Of a stretch of 64,000 nucleotides of DNA, positions 8,559 through 15,670 are shown one piece after another. The notes beneath the pieces were generated by a model. It saw nothing but the letters and a program-made list of their open reading frames with translations. It was not told the DNA's origin and did no database searches. Made by a program: the position numbers and the translations under genes. Positions within the stretch are counted from its first letter, which is position 1; the number at the start of each line of letters is the position of its first letter. Source of the stretch: Thermopolyspora sp044507605 (GTDB taxonomy: Bacteria; Actinomycetota; Actinomycetes; Streptosporangiales; Streptosporangiaceae); the NCBI GenBank assembly GCA_044507605.1, contig JBIQJI010000030.1, positions 1-64,000 of the forward strand. The letters run 5' to 3'.

Positions 8559-10280
8559 ATGCGCCGGTTCTCGATCGCACGGCTGATCGCCGTGACCGTC
8601 GTGGCCGCCCTGGCCGTCGGGCCATGGCCCGGCACGCAGGCGACCGGGTCACGGCCGCCCGGGTCACGGCCGCCTGTGTCTGGTGTCTCGGCGCGGCTCT
8701 GGACGGCCAAGTACACCGAGCCTCTCGGCGCCGTCGTGGCCGTCGGCCGCGAACTGCTGATCACCCACGGCGCGCGGATCGAGGCACGCGGCGTGCGCTC
8801 CGGCCGCCTCATCTGGAGCCGTGACCTGCCGGACGACGCCTCCAGCGACCCGCCCGATCGCATCTGGCCGGTGGCGGCGAATCTCGCCGTCGTTTCCTAC
8901 CTCCACGAGGTACCGGACGACGACGGCGCGACCGAGACCGACGTCTTCGCCTTCGACCCGAAGACGGGAGGCGGCGCATGGATCGCCTCCGGCGGACCGG
9001 ACGGCGCTGAACCCGGGCTCGTCCTCCTGGGCGCCGGGCGCGGACGGGTGTTCGTCTACTTTCGTGACAAAAAAGCGATCTGGGCGATCGACGCGGCGCG
9101 CCGCGCGTTCACCTGGAAGGTCCCGCTCCCCGCCGGATGCGACTACGAGGACGGCTCCGCGGACGGCCACGTCGTCGTGGTCGTCATGCGCTGCGGATCG
9201 GCTTACCGGCTGTCGGCCCTCGCCCCGGCCGACGGCCATCGGCTGTGGGAGCGGCCGAACCCCGTTCGCGGCAGTCCGGTGGTGGTGATGGACGAGGGCG
9301 CGATCCTGGTCGAGGACGACGACGGCTACGCGGTGCTGGAGCAGGACGGCAGCACGCTCGTCGCCGGAACGCTGTCCGAGGATTGCGATTGCGAGCCGGT
9401 GATCGGGCGCTCGCTCGTCGCACAGATTCCGGACGGGCCGTGGCCCGACATCGAGCTGACGCCCATCCGCGTGGTGAGCCGCCCCAGCGGCGCGACGCGG
9501 AGTTCCCTGGGCGACGAATGGGCGCCCTACGCCTCGGGACGCGAGATCGTCGCCTCCGCAGGAGAGATCTACGGGTTGCATCCCCCGCCCGGGCGGGGGG
9601 TGACCCCGACCCTTTATGGGCTGGACTCGCGCACCGGACGGTTCACCCTGCTCACCACCCTGCCGCCGTCGGTACAAGGTGGCCTGCGGCTGGTGGGCGA
9701 GGGGTTCGCCGTCTTCACCGAGGAGACGCCGAGCCCGATGCCCTATGACGGCGAGAACGGCGTCGAGGACGACGGGGAGTCCGTATGGCTCAAGGTGTAC
9801 GGCGTCACGCCGGCGCAGGGCGCCGACCCGGGGCTGATCCACCGGCTGGGCGTGCCCGCGTCGGCGTGGCCCGACGCCTGCGCGCTGCTGCCTGCCGCGC
9901 GGCTCGCGCAGTTCGTCCCCGGCGTCCGTTACCGGGCCACCCCGGTCAAGCCTCCCGCGGCCCTCATGCTGTCGCGGCCGACGGAGTGCGATCTGGAATC
10001 GGACGGCGAGACGGGCCCGCCGATCGCGATCACCGTCTACGGCGTCTTCCCGTCGCCCGACGAGGCGCACGCCGCCTGGTCCTTGATCACATCCTGGAGC
10101 CTGAGCTACAGCGTGCGGGTTCCCGACGTGGGCGATGAGGCGTTCACCCGGGACGATCTGGACGACATGGTCACGTTCCGGGCGGGGTCGACGGTGGTGC
10201 AGGTGGACGTCCCCGGCCACCCGGACCTCGCCCGGAAGCTGGCGCAGGACATCGTCACGAGATTGCCGGAGGGCCCATGA
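8559..10280 (+). CDS. Secreted PQQ-type beta-propeller protein with DUF3558-like C-terminus
   Basis: The 573-residue protein has an N-terminal signal (MRRFSIARLIAVTVVAALAV) and then blade-like repeats of the PQQ/BamB type, such as VFAFDPKTGGGAW, IWAIDAARRAFTW and LYGLDSRTGRF. The last 130 residues start DACALLPAARLAQFVPG and carry a two-cysteine pattern with TVYGVFPSPDEAHAAW. This is similar in style to the DUF3558-type extracytoplasmic sensor domains of actinobacteria. I infer an exported binding or scaffolding protein, not an enzyme. ATG 8559 is preceded by GGTGAGGGGCGG. Its stop overlaps the next start by ATGA, so the two are probably co-translated. Confidence 0.65.
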   Translation: MRRFSIARLIAVTVVAALAVGPWPGTQATGSRPPGSRPPVSGVSARLWTAKYTEPLGAVVAVGRELLITHGARIEARGVRSGRLIWSRDLPDDASSDPPDRIWPVAANLAVVSYLHEVPDDDGATETDVFAFDPKTGGGAWIASGGPDGAEPGLVLLGAGRGRVFVYFRDKKAIWAIDAARRAFTWKVPLPAGCDYEDGSADGHVVVVVMRCGSAYRLSALAPADGHRLWERPNPVRGSPVVVMDEGAILVEDDDGYAVLEQDGSTLVAGTLSEDCDCEPVIGRSLVAQIPDGPWPDIELTPIRVVSRPSGATRSSLGDEWAPYASGREIVASAGEIYGLHPPPGRGVTPTLYGLDSRTGRFTLLTTLPPSVQGGLRLVGEGFAVFTEETPSPMPYDGENGVEDDGESVWLKVYGVTPAQGADPGLIHRLGVPASAWPDACALLPAARLAQFVPGVRYRATPVKPPAALMLSRPTECDLESDGETGPPIAITVYGVFPSPDEAHAAWSLITSWSLSYSVRVPDVGDEAFTRDDLDDMVTFRAGSTVVQVDVPGHPDLARKLAQDIVTRLPEGP

Positions 10281-11242
10281 CGACGAGTGCCGACAAGAAG
10301 GGCCGCGGCCGGCGCAACCGCGGGAACGAGGGACGTAGCGAGAAGAGCGGTGGCCGGAAGGGACAGGGCACCGGCCGGCAGCGCCCCTCCGGGAAGGGTC
10401 GCGCCCGGAAGGGCCGCGCCGGCACGGACACAGGAGCCGGCTCGGCGGCGAGGTCCGGGATCGCGCGCCTGCTGTCCGGGCCGGGGAAGTGGCTGGCCGG
10501 GGCGGTGGCGGCGGGCCTGGCCGCGATCATCGGCACGGTCGTCACCGCCCTGTGGTCGGACGCGCTGGACGCGAGACGCGACCTGGCCGGTGAGCCACCG
10601 ATCCGCGTCGTGGTCGAGACGGGCATAGGCGACGGCGTCGACGGTGCCACGGCCGAACCCATCATCGACGGACCGGACAGGTTCCTGCTGCTGCGCGGCT
10701 TCAGCTGGGAGCAATGGGACGATCTGGTCCGCCGGCGTGGGATGGCCCCGATCGAGTTCCAGAACCTCACCATCCTGCTCCAGGGCAAACGGGACGAGAC
10801 CATTCGCATCATCGACGTCCGTCCGCACATCCTGTCCGTCGGCCCGGTCTTCGACGGCACCTGCGTGACCCTCCCCACCCAGGGCCAAGCCGACGTCTTC
10901 CCGGTGCACGCCGACCTCGACCACCTGAGCCCCGGCACTCCAGGCGAACCGCGCTCGACATACCTGGAGAAGAGCATCGACCTGAAGAAGGAGGAGCGGG
11001 CCACGGTGGAGTTCGGCGTCGTGGCCCGGAAGCACTCGTACACGTGGGAGGTGGAGATCGTCTACGACTACGGAGACGAGCCGCACTTCCAGCACATGTA
11101 CGTCAAAAACACCGGCGGCGTGCCCTTCCGCGTGACCGGACCGGCCAAGACCTACGGAGTCGTCTACGGCGACCCGAGCATTTCGAACATCTACCGGGAA
11201 GTGGGCCGCAACATAGGGTGCGGCCCCCGCACAAGCCGCTGA
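10277..11242 (+). CDS. Single-pass membrane protein with basic N-terminus
   Basis: This 321-residue protein of unknown function is translationally coupled (ATGA) to the propeller protein before it. The first 65 residues are extremely Lys/Arg/Gly rich with repeated KKGRGRRN-like units and should lie in the cytoplasm, perhaps touching nucleic acid or phospholipid. A single hydrophobic helix (LAGAVAAGLAAIIGTVVTAL, about 73-92) leads to an extracellular domain of about 225 residues rich in beta strands. The pairing suggests that the external domain works with the exported propeller. No catalytic motif is seen. Confidence 0.6.
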   Translation: MTTSADKKGRGRRNRGNEGRSEKSGGRKGQGTGRQRPSGKGRARKGRAGTDTGAGSAARSGIARLLSGPGKWLAGAVAAGLAAIIGTVVTALWSDALDARRDLAGEPPIRVVVETGIGDGVDGATAEPIIDGPDRFLLLRGFSWEQWDDLVRRRGMAPIEFQNLTILLQGKRDETIRIIDVRPHILSVGPVFDGTCVTLPTQGQADVFPVHADLDHLSPGTPGEPRSTYLEKSIDLKKEERATVEFGVVARKHSYTWEVEIVYDYGDEPHFQHMYVKNTGGVPFRVTGPAKTYGVVYGDPSISNIYREVGRNIGCGPRTSR

Positions 11243-11334
11243 CGGCGCTGCGGAAGACGCGGTTTTCGGCTCAGCTCGCGAGAGTCCGAGTCAGCGACCC
11301 GACCGAACTGGACGGGTTCGGCCCCACCTCGTAG

Positions 11335-11574
11335 TCACCCGGGACGCGTGCGGGTCGCCGACCGGTCTGTCGCTTCCTGGCGAACGACCGCGCGGAGTTC
11401 CTCCGGCGACACGATGGGCACCGCGCCGTAGCGGCCCTGCGTGGAGAGGTGCCGGAGGACGGGCTTGATGGGCTTCGGGGGCGGCTTGGGCCTACTCGGT
11501 GGCCCGGGGCGGCGCTGGTGGCGGGCGGGCGTACGGGTCGATGAGCCGTATTGCGTGACCAGATCGTTCCGCAT
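11335..11574 (-). CDS. Hypothetical protein, 79 aa
   Basis: A minus-strand frame from ATG 11574 encodes MRNDLVTQYGSSTRTPARHQ, a proline/lysine-rich middle (PSRPKPPPKPIKPVL) and a better-ordered tail (GRYGAVPIVSPEELRAVVRQ). Third codon positions are mostly G or C, which supports real coding, and no competing frame on the plus strand is convincing. It is divergent to the isochorismatase-like gene, about 55 nt away. The upstream ribosome binding site is weak. No family is recognised. It may be a small actinobacterial regulator-associated protein, but this is unproven. Confidence 0.45.
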   Translation of the reverse strand: MRNDLVTQYGSSTRTPARHQRRPGPPSRPKPPPKPIKPVLRHLSTQGRYGAVPIVSPEELRAVVRQEATDRSATRTRPG

Positions 11575-11628
11575 CGGGCCTGGAAGGTGCCTTCTGGAGG
11601 GGGGTGGGGCGGGGGCAGGGTAGGTGGC

Positions 11629-12210
11629 ATGAGAAGCGCACTGCTTGTGATCGACGTACAGGAGTCCTTCCGGCGGCGGCCCATCTGGGCGGCCGTGTCC
11701 GAGCCGGACATCGCGCGTAAGGCGGGGCGGCTGGTGGACCGGGCGCGGGAGCGCGGGGATCTCGTCGTCTGGGTGCTGCACAGCGAGCCGGGCAGCGGCA
11801 CCGTGTTCGATCCGGAGTCGGGGCACGTCCGGCTGATGGACGGGCTGGAGCCGCGGGACGGCGAGCCGGTGCTGACGAAGACGTCGCGCAACGCCTTCAC
11901 CACCACCAACCTGCAGCAGATCCTCACCACCGCGGGCATCCGCGATCTGGTCATCTGCGGCATCCAGACCGAGCAGTGCTGTGAGACGACGGCCCGGCTC
12001 GCGAACGATCTCGGGTTCGATGTCACGTTCGTCGTGGACGCCACGGCGACCTTCCCCATCCCGCACCGCGACGCCCCGCAGGACCGGCCCCTCGACGAGC
12101 TGCTGGCCGATCCGCGCACGCTCCAGGTGGCCGACATCATCGCCCGGACCGAGTACGCGCTGGCGGGCCGCTTCGCCTCGATCGCCACGACGGACACCTT
12201 GGTAGGCTGA
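11629..12210 (+). CDS. Isochorismatase-like cysteine hydrolase
   Basis: Cysteine hydrolase of the isochorismatase/nicotinamidase superfamily, 193 residues, the usual length. The triad is visible: Asp in ALLVIDVQESF, Lys in VLTKTSRNAF and the nucleophile Cys in ICGIQTEQCCETTAR with the preceding cis-peptide region. Members hydrolyse amide or enol-ether bonds in small metabolites, and the substrate here cannot be told. The AraC/GlxA-type regulator gene starts 7 nt downstream, so the two form an operon. Family members next to GlxA-like regulators are common. ATG 11629 follows GGTAGGTGGC. Confidence 0.8.
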   Translation: MRSALLVIDVQESFRRRPIWAAVSEPDIARKAGRLVDRARERGDLVVWVLHSEPGSGTVFDPESGHVRLMDGLEPRDGEPVLTKTSRNAFTTTNLQQILTTAGIRDLVICGIQTEQCCETTARLANDLGFDVTFVVDATATFPIPHRDAPQDRPLDELLADPRTLQVADIIARTEYALAGRFASIATTDTLVG

Positions 12211-12217
12211 CCAGATC

Positions 12218-13144
12218 GTGACCCGTGTCGTCTTTCTGCTGCTGCCCGCGCTGCACCTGCTCGACCTCGCCGGCCCGGCCCAGGTGTTCTCCACGGCCGT
12301 GGGGTTCGGCCACGACTACGAGCTGTGCTACGTGGGCCGGCAGGAGGAGGTGCCGACGGCGCAGGGGCTGACGGTGCGGGCCCGGCTCGACTGGCCCGAC
12401 CTGACCCCCGGCGATCTGATCGTGGTGCCGGGGTGGCGGGCGTCCGCGCTGCGGGACGGTCCGGCGCTCGATCCCCGCGACCTCGGGCGGCTCGTCGCCC
12501 ACCACGACGCCGGCGGCACCGTGGCCAGCGTGTGCGCCGGAGCGATGGCGCTGGGGCGGGCCGGGCTGCTCGACGGCAGGCGGTGCACCACCCACCACGC
12601 CCTGCAGGACGAGCTGGCCCGGCGTTACCCGAAGGCGACCGTGGTGCGCGATGTGCTGTACGTCGTGGACGGCCGTGTCGTGACCTCGGCCGGCATCGCC
12701 AGCGGCATCGACCTGGCCCTGCATCTGGTCGCCGTGCGGCACGGGCCGGGCCTCGCCGCGCGGGTGGCCCGCGAGATGGTCGTCTACACGCGGCGCAACG
12801 GCGACGAGCCGCAGGCCGGCGCGCTGCGCCACCGCTCCCATTTGAGCGACGTGGTGCATCGCGTCCAGGATCTGATCGACGCCCGCTTCACCGAGCCGCT
12901 GCCGCTGCCCGTCCTGGCCGCGGCGTCGGGGGTGAGTCCGCGCACGCTGACCAGGTTGTTCGCCGAGGCGACCGGCCTGACCCCGCTGCGCTACCAGCAG
13001 GCGCTGCGCGTCGAACGCGCCGAGCACCTGATCGGCCAGGGCGCGACGGTGGAGTCGGCGGCCCGCGCGGTCGGTTTCCAGGACGCCCGGATGCTGCGCC
13101 GCCTGCGGTCTCGTCCCGCCGTGGCGGTGTCCCGCGCGTCCTGA
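12218..13144 (+). CDS. GlxA-family AraC transcriptional regulator
   Basis: Transcription factor with an N-terminal DJ-1/PfpI-like domain (about 1-180; nucleophile-elbow-like ASVCAGAMALGRAGLL) and a C-terminal AraC helix-turn-helix pair (about 215-305; LAAASGVSPRTLTRLFAEAT and RYQQALRVERAEHLI). This layout is typical of GlxA-type activators. The GTG start at 12218 comes 7 nt after the isochorismatase-like stop, so it probably regulates that hydrolase. The second helix-turn-helix is followed by a short Arg-rich end in place of the usual FGxxFRRRxG, so the extreme C-terminus departs from the family and may have been altered by a frameshift. Confidence 0.8.
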   Translation: MTRVVFLLLPALHLLDLAGPAQVFSTAVGFGHDYELCYVGRQEEVPTAQGLTVRARLDWPDLTPGDLIVVPGWRASALRDGPALDPRDLGRLVAHHDAGGTVASVCAGAMALGRAGLLDGRRCTTHHALQDELARRYPKATVVRDVLYVVDGRVVTSAGIASGIDLALHLVAVRHGPGLAARVAREMVVYTRRNGDEPQAGALRHRSHLSDVVHRVQDLIDARFTEPLPLPVLAAASGVSPRTLTRLFAEATGLTPLRYQQALRVERAEHLIGQGATVESAARAVGFQDARMLRRLRSRPAVAVSRAS

Positions 13145-13173
13145 GCCGCCGCCGGGGCGACCTGACGCCGGGC

Positions 13174-13199
13174 CTCACCTGACAGGGGTGCCAGGTGAG
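13174..13199. promoter_or_regulatory. Palindrome upstream of the nitroreductase gene
   Basis: Inverted repeat with arms CTCACCTG and CAGGTGAG, separated by about 10 nt, ends 11 nt before the nitroreductase start and reaches into its ribosome binding site (GAGAGGA). The position suits an operator that blocks initiation, or a terminator of the upstream regulator gene. No T tract follows, so I favour an operator. Confidence 0.4.
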
Positions 13200-13210
13200 A
13201 GGATGTTGGT

Positions 13211-13861
13211 ATGACGGTACTACCACTTGGCGTGGACGAGCTGCTCACCACCACCCGCGTCGTGCGCAAGCGCCTCGATCTCGATCGGCCCGTGCCGATG
13301 GAGCTGGTGCGCGAATGCCTGGAGATCGCGCTGCAGGCGCCCAGCGCCAGCAACCGGCAGAACTGGCAGTGGGTCGTGGTGACCGATCCGGAGCTGCGGG
13401 CCGCCATCGGCGACTACTATCGGCGCTCGCTGCGCGCCTACCACGATTCGGGCACGTCGGCGTTCTCCCTGTTCGCGGACGACCCGGTGCGCGCCAAGGT
13501 GCAGCGCCGGGTCGGCGAGAGCTCGCTGTACCTGGGCGAGAACATGGGCAGGGTGCCGGTGCACGTCATCGGCTGCATCCAGGTGCCCGGCGGTGAGCTG
13601 CCGACCGGCAACCAGGCGTCGCTGTGGGGCTCGGTGCTGCCGGCCGCGTGGAGCTACATGCTGGCGGCGCGCTCACGCGGTCTCGGCACCGCCTGGACCA
13701 CCCTGCACCTGCGGTACGAGCGCGAGGTGGCCGAGCTGCTGGGGCTGCCCGGCGACGTGCGGCAGGGGGTCCTGATTCCCACCGCCTACTACACGGGCGA
13801 GACGTTCCGCCCCGCGCACCGGGTGCCGCTCGACGAGGTGCTGCACGTGAACGGATGGTGA
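13211..13861 (+). CDS. Nitroreductase-family flavoprotein
   Basis: FMN-dependent oxidoreductase of 216 residues. The N-terminal TTRVVRKRLDLDRPVP and APSASNRQNWQWVVV hold the FMN-phosphate-binding Arg and Ser positions of the nitroreductase family, and SRGLGTAWTTL is the usual second FMN contact. Typical partners reduce nitro groups, quinones or flavins with NAD(P)H. The natural substrate is not evident. It stands alone downstream of the GlxA-type gene, with a palindrome covering its leader. ATG 13211 has GAGAGGA 9 nt before it. Confidence 0.8.
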   Translation: MTVLPLGVDELLTTTRVVRKRLDLDRPVPMELVRECLEIALQAPSASNRQNWQWVVVTDPELRAAIGDYYRRSLRAYHDSGTSAFSLFADDPVRAKVQRRVGESSLYLGENMGRVPVHVIGCIQVPGGELPTGNQASLWGSVLPAAWSYMLAARSRGLGTAWTTLHLRYEREVAELLGLPGDVRQGVLIPTAYYTGETFRPAHRVPLDEVLHVNGW

Positions 13862-13988
13862 TCGCCCCGCCTGGGCGCGCCGCCCGCGTGCGTGGGGGGC
13901 CGGACGGGCCGGGGTGTCTTCATCGGACGTGCTGGTGGAAAACTGGACGATCGAGGTACCTGACCCGTCCTTCCCCTACAGAGGAACC

Positions 13989-15443
13989 ATGCGCTCTTAT
14001 GATCCACGTACCGGCCGGCCGTTCGGTGACGAGTGGCCCGACACCGGTGAAGCGGAACTGCGGTCGATCTGCGACACCGCCGCGACGGCCCTGCCGTACC
14101 TGCGCGACATCGGCGCGGAGGGGCGCCGGGGGCTGCTGGACACCATCGCCGGGGAGCTGGAGTCGCGGCGCGACGAGCTGGTCGCGATCGCCGACCGGGA
14201 GACCGCGCTCGGGCCGCAGCGGCTCGGGGGAGAGCTGACGCGCACCTGCTTCCAGCTGCGGTTCCTCGGTGACGCCGTCGTCGGCGGCGATTACCTGCGT
14301 GTCACGATCGACCCGGCCACCGACAGCCCGATGGGGCCGCTGCCCGATTTGCGCCGCATGATGGTGCCGATCGGGCCGGTCGCGGTGTTCGCGGCGAGCA
14401 ACTTCCCGTTCGCGTTCAGCGTGCCCGGCGGCGACACCGCCTCGGCGCTCGCCGCGGGATGCCCGGTCGTGGTCAAGGTCCACCCCGCGCATCCCGCCAC
14501 GTCGGCCGCGGTCGCCGACGCCATCCGCGCCGCGCTGGGCCGGCTCGGCGCGCCCGCCGGGGTGTTCGCGACGGTGAGCGGCGTGGAGGCGGGGCGCGAG
14601 CTCGTCCGGCATCCGGCGATCAAGGCCGTGGCGTTCACCGGGTCGACGCGGGGCGGCCGGGCGTTGTTCGACCTGGCCTGCTCGCGGCCCGACCCGATCC
14701 CGTTCTATGGCGAGCTGGGCAGCATCAACCCGGTCGTGGTCACCTCGGCGGCGGCCGCCGCCCGCACGGCCGAGATCGCGAACGGCTGGACGGGGTCGGT
14801 GCTGCTCGGCGGCGGGCAGTTCTGCACGAAGCCTGGGCTGTTGCTGGTGCCGGAGCGGACCCGTGCGGCGTTCGTGGAGGCGGCCTCGGCCGCGTTCGCC
14901 GCCGCGGCCCCGCCGTACCTGCTGAACGAGCCCATTCACCGCGGCTACCAGGAGGGCAGCGCGAAGCTGAGCCGCTCGGCGGCCTCGACTCCGCCGTCGA
15001 CGGACGGCCTGGAGGGGTACGCCGCCGCCCCGGCCGTGCACACGATGCGGCTCGCCGACGCGCTGGGCAAGCCCGACGTGCTGGAGGAGGTGTTCGGCCC
15101 GACCGGGATCGTCCTCGGCTACGACGACATCGACGACGTGCGGCGGCTGGTCGCCGCGATCGGCGGTTCGCTGACGGGCACCGTGCACGGCGAGCCCGGT
15201 GACCCGGAGGCCGCCCCGCTGATCGAGATCCTGACGGGCATCAGCGGCCGTGTCATCTGGAACGGCTATCCCACGGGCGTCGCGGTGAGCCGGTCGATGC
15301 AGCACGGCGGCCCCTGGCCGTCCACGACGTCGGCGCGCGACACCTCGGTCGGTTCCGCCGCGATCGAGCGTTTTGTCCGTCCTGTCACCTTCCAGGCGAT
15401 GCCGCAGGAGCTGCTGCCCGAGCAGCTGCGCGACCCGTCCTGA
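13989..15443 (+). CDS. Aldehyde dehydrogenase (ketoglutarate semialdehyde type)
   Basis: NAD(P)-dependent aldehyde dehydrogenase of 484 residues. Visible are the cofactor region PIGPVAVFAASNFPFAFS, the general-base Glu in FYGELGSINPVV and the catalytic Cys in GGGQFCTKPG. The FAASNFPFAFSVPG and GQFCTKPG forms are those of the 2,5-dioxovalerate/ketoglutarate-semialdehyde dehydrogenase clade used in sugar-acid catabolism, rather than the GGAAC type found at 38771. ATG 13989 with AGAGGAACC is preferred over an upstream in-frame start lacking such a site. It is followed by imperfect repeats and a perfect hairpin, so it appears monocistronic. The GH42 gene lies downstream but has its own operators. 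Confidence 0.8.
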   Translation: MRSYDPRTGRPFGDEWPDTGEAELRSICDTAATALPYLRDIGAEGRRGLLDTIAGELESRRDELVAIADRETALGPQRLGGELTRTCFQLRFLGDAVVGGDYLRVTIDPATDSPMGPLPDLRRMMVPIGPVAVFAASNFPFAFSVPGGDTASALAAGCPVVVKVHPAHPATSAAVADAIRAALGRLGAPAGVFATVSGVEAGRELVRHPAIKAVAFTGSTRGGRALFDLACSRPDPIPFYGELGSINPVVVTSAAAAARTAEIANGWTGSVLLGGGQFCTKPGLLLVPERTRAAFVEAASAAFAAAAPPYLLNEPIHRGYQEGSAKLSRSAASTPPSTDGLEGYAAAPAVHTMRLADALGKPDVLEEVFGPTGIVLGYDDIDDVRRLVAAIGGSLTGTVHGEPGDPEAAPLIEILTGISGRVIWNGYPTGVAVSRSMQHGGPWPSTTSARDTSVGSAAIERFVRPVTFQAMPQELLPEQLRDPS

Positions 15444-15460
15444 CCTTCCGCCCCGGTCCC

Positions 15461-15508
15461 GGCGAGTACCGGTTTCGGCTAGTACCGGTCTCGGCGAGCG
15501 CCGGTGTC
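15461..15508 (+). repeat. Three 16-bp imperfect tandem repeats
   Basis: GGCGAGTACCGGTTTC, GGCTAGTACCGGTCTC and GGCGAGCGCCGGTGTC follow each other directly 17 nt after the aldehyde dehydrogenase stop. A weaker fourth copy lies on the 5' side. They are non-coding. Role unknown. Confidence 0.6.
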
Positions 15509-15531
15509 GTCGAGCCCACGTCGTCGGCGGA

Positions 15532-15561
15532 CCCGTCCGGCCGGGCCACCTGCCGGACGGG
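15532..15561 (+). terminator. Hairpin after the aldehyde dehydrogenase gene
   Basis: A perfect 10-bp stem, CCCGTCCGGC at 15532-15541 and GCCGGACGGG at 15552-15561, with a 10-nt loop and no U tract. It separates the aldehyde dehydrogenase from the GH42 regulon. Confidence 0.65.
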
Positions 15562-15607
15562 TCCAGGCGGCTTGACTTGGTCATATGCCGATGGGAAGAT
15601 CCCATGA

Positions 15608-15621
15608 TGTTTGCGTAACCA
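15608..15621. promoter_or_regulatory. LacI-type operator 1 of the GH42 regulon
   Basis: TGTTTGCGTAACCA lies 49 nt before the GH42 start. It is identical, in reverse complement, to the site in front of the ABC permease operon, and differs by two bases from the perfect palindrome at 15641. Confidence 0.7.
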
Positions 15622-15640
15622 CGATCTGTGGGGAAGGTCA

Positions 15641-15654
15641 TGTTTACGTAAACA
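15641..15654. promoter_or_regulatory. LacI-type operator 2 of the GH42 regulon
   Basis: TGTTTACGTAAACA is a perfect 14-bp palindrome with the central CG typical of LacI-family operators, 16 nt before the GH42 start codon. It is the best copy of a motif found four times around this sugar locus. Confidence 0.8.
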
Positions 15655-15670
15655 CAGAAGGGAGCTGACG

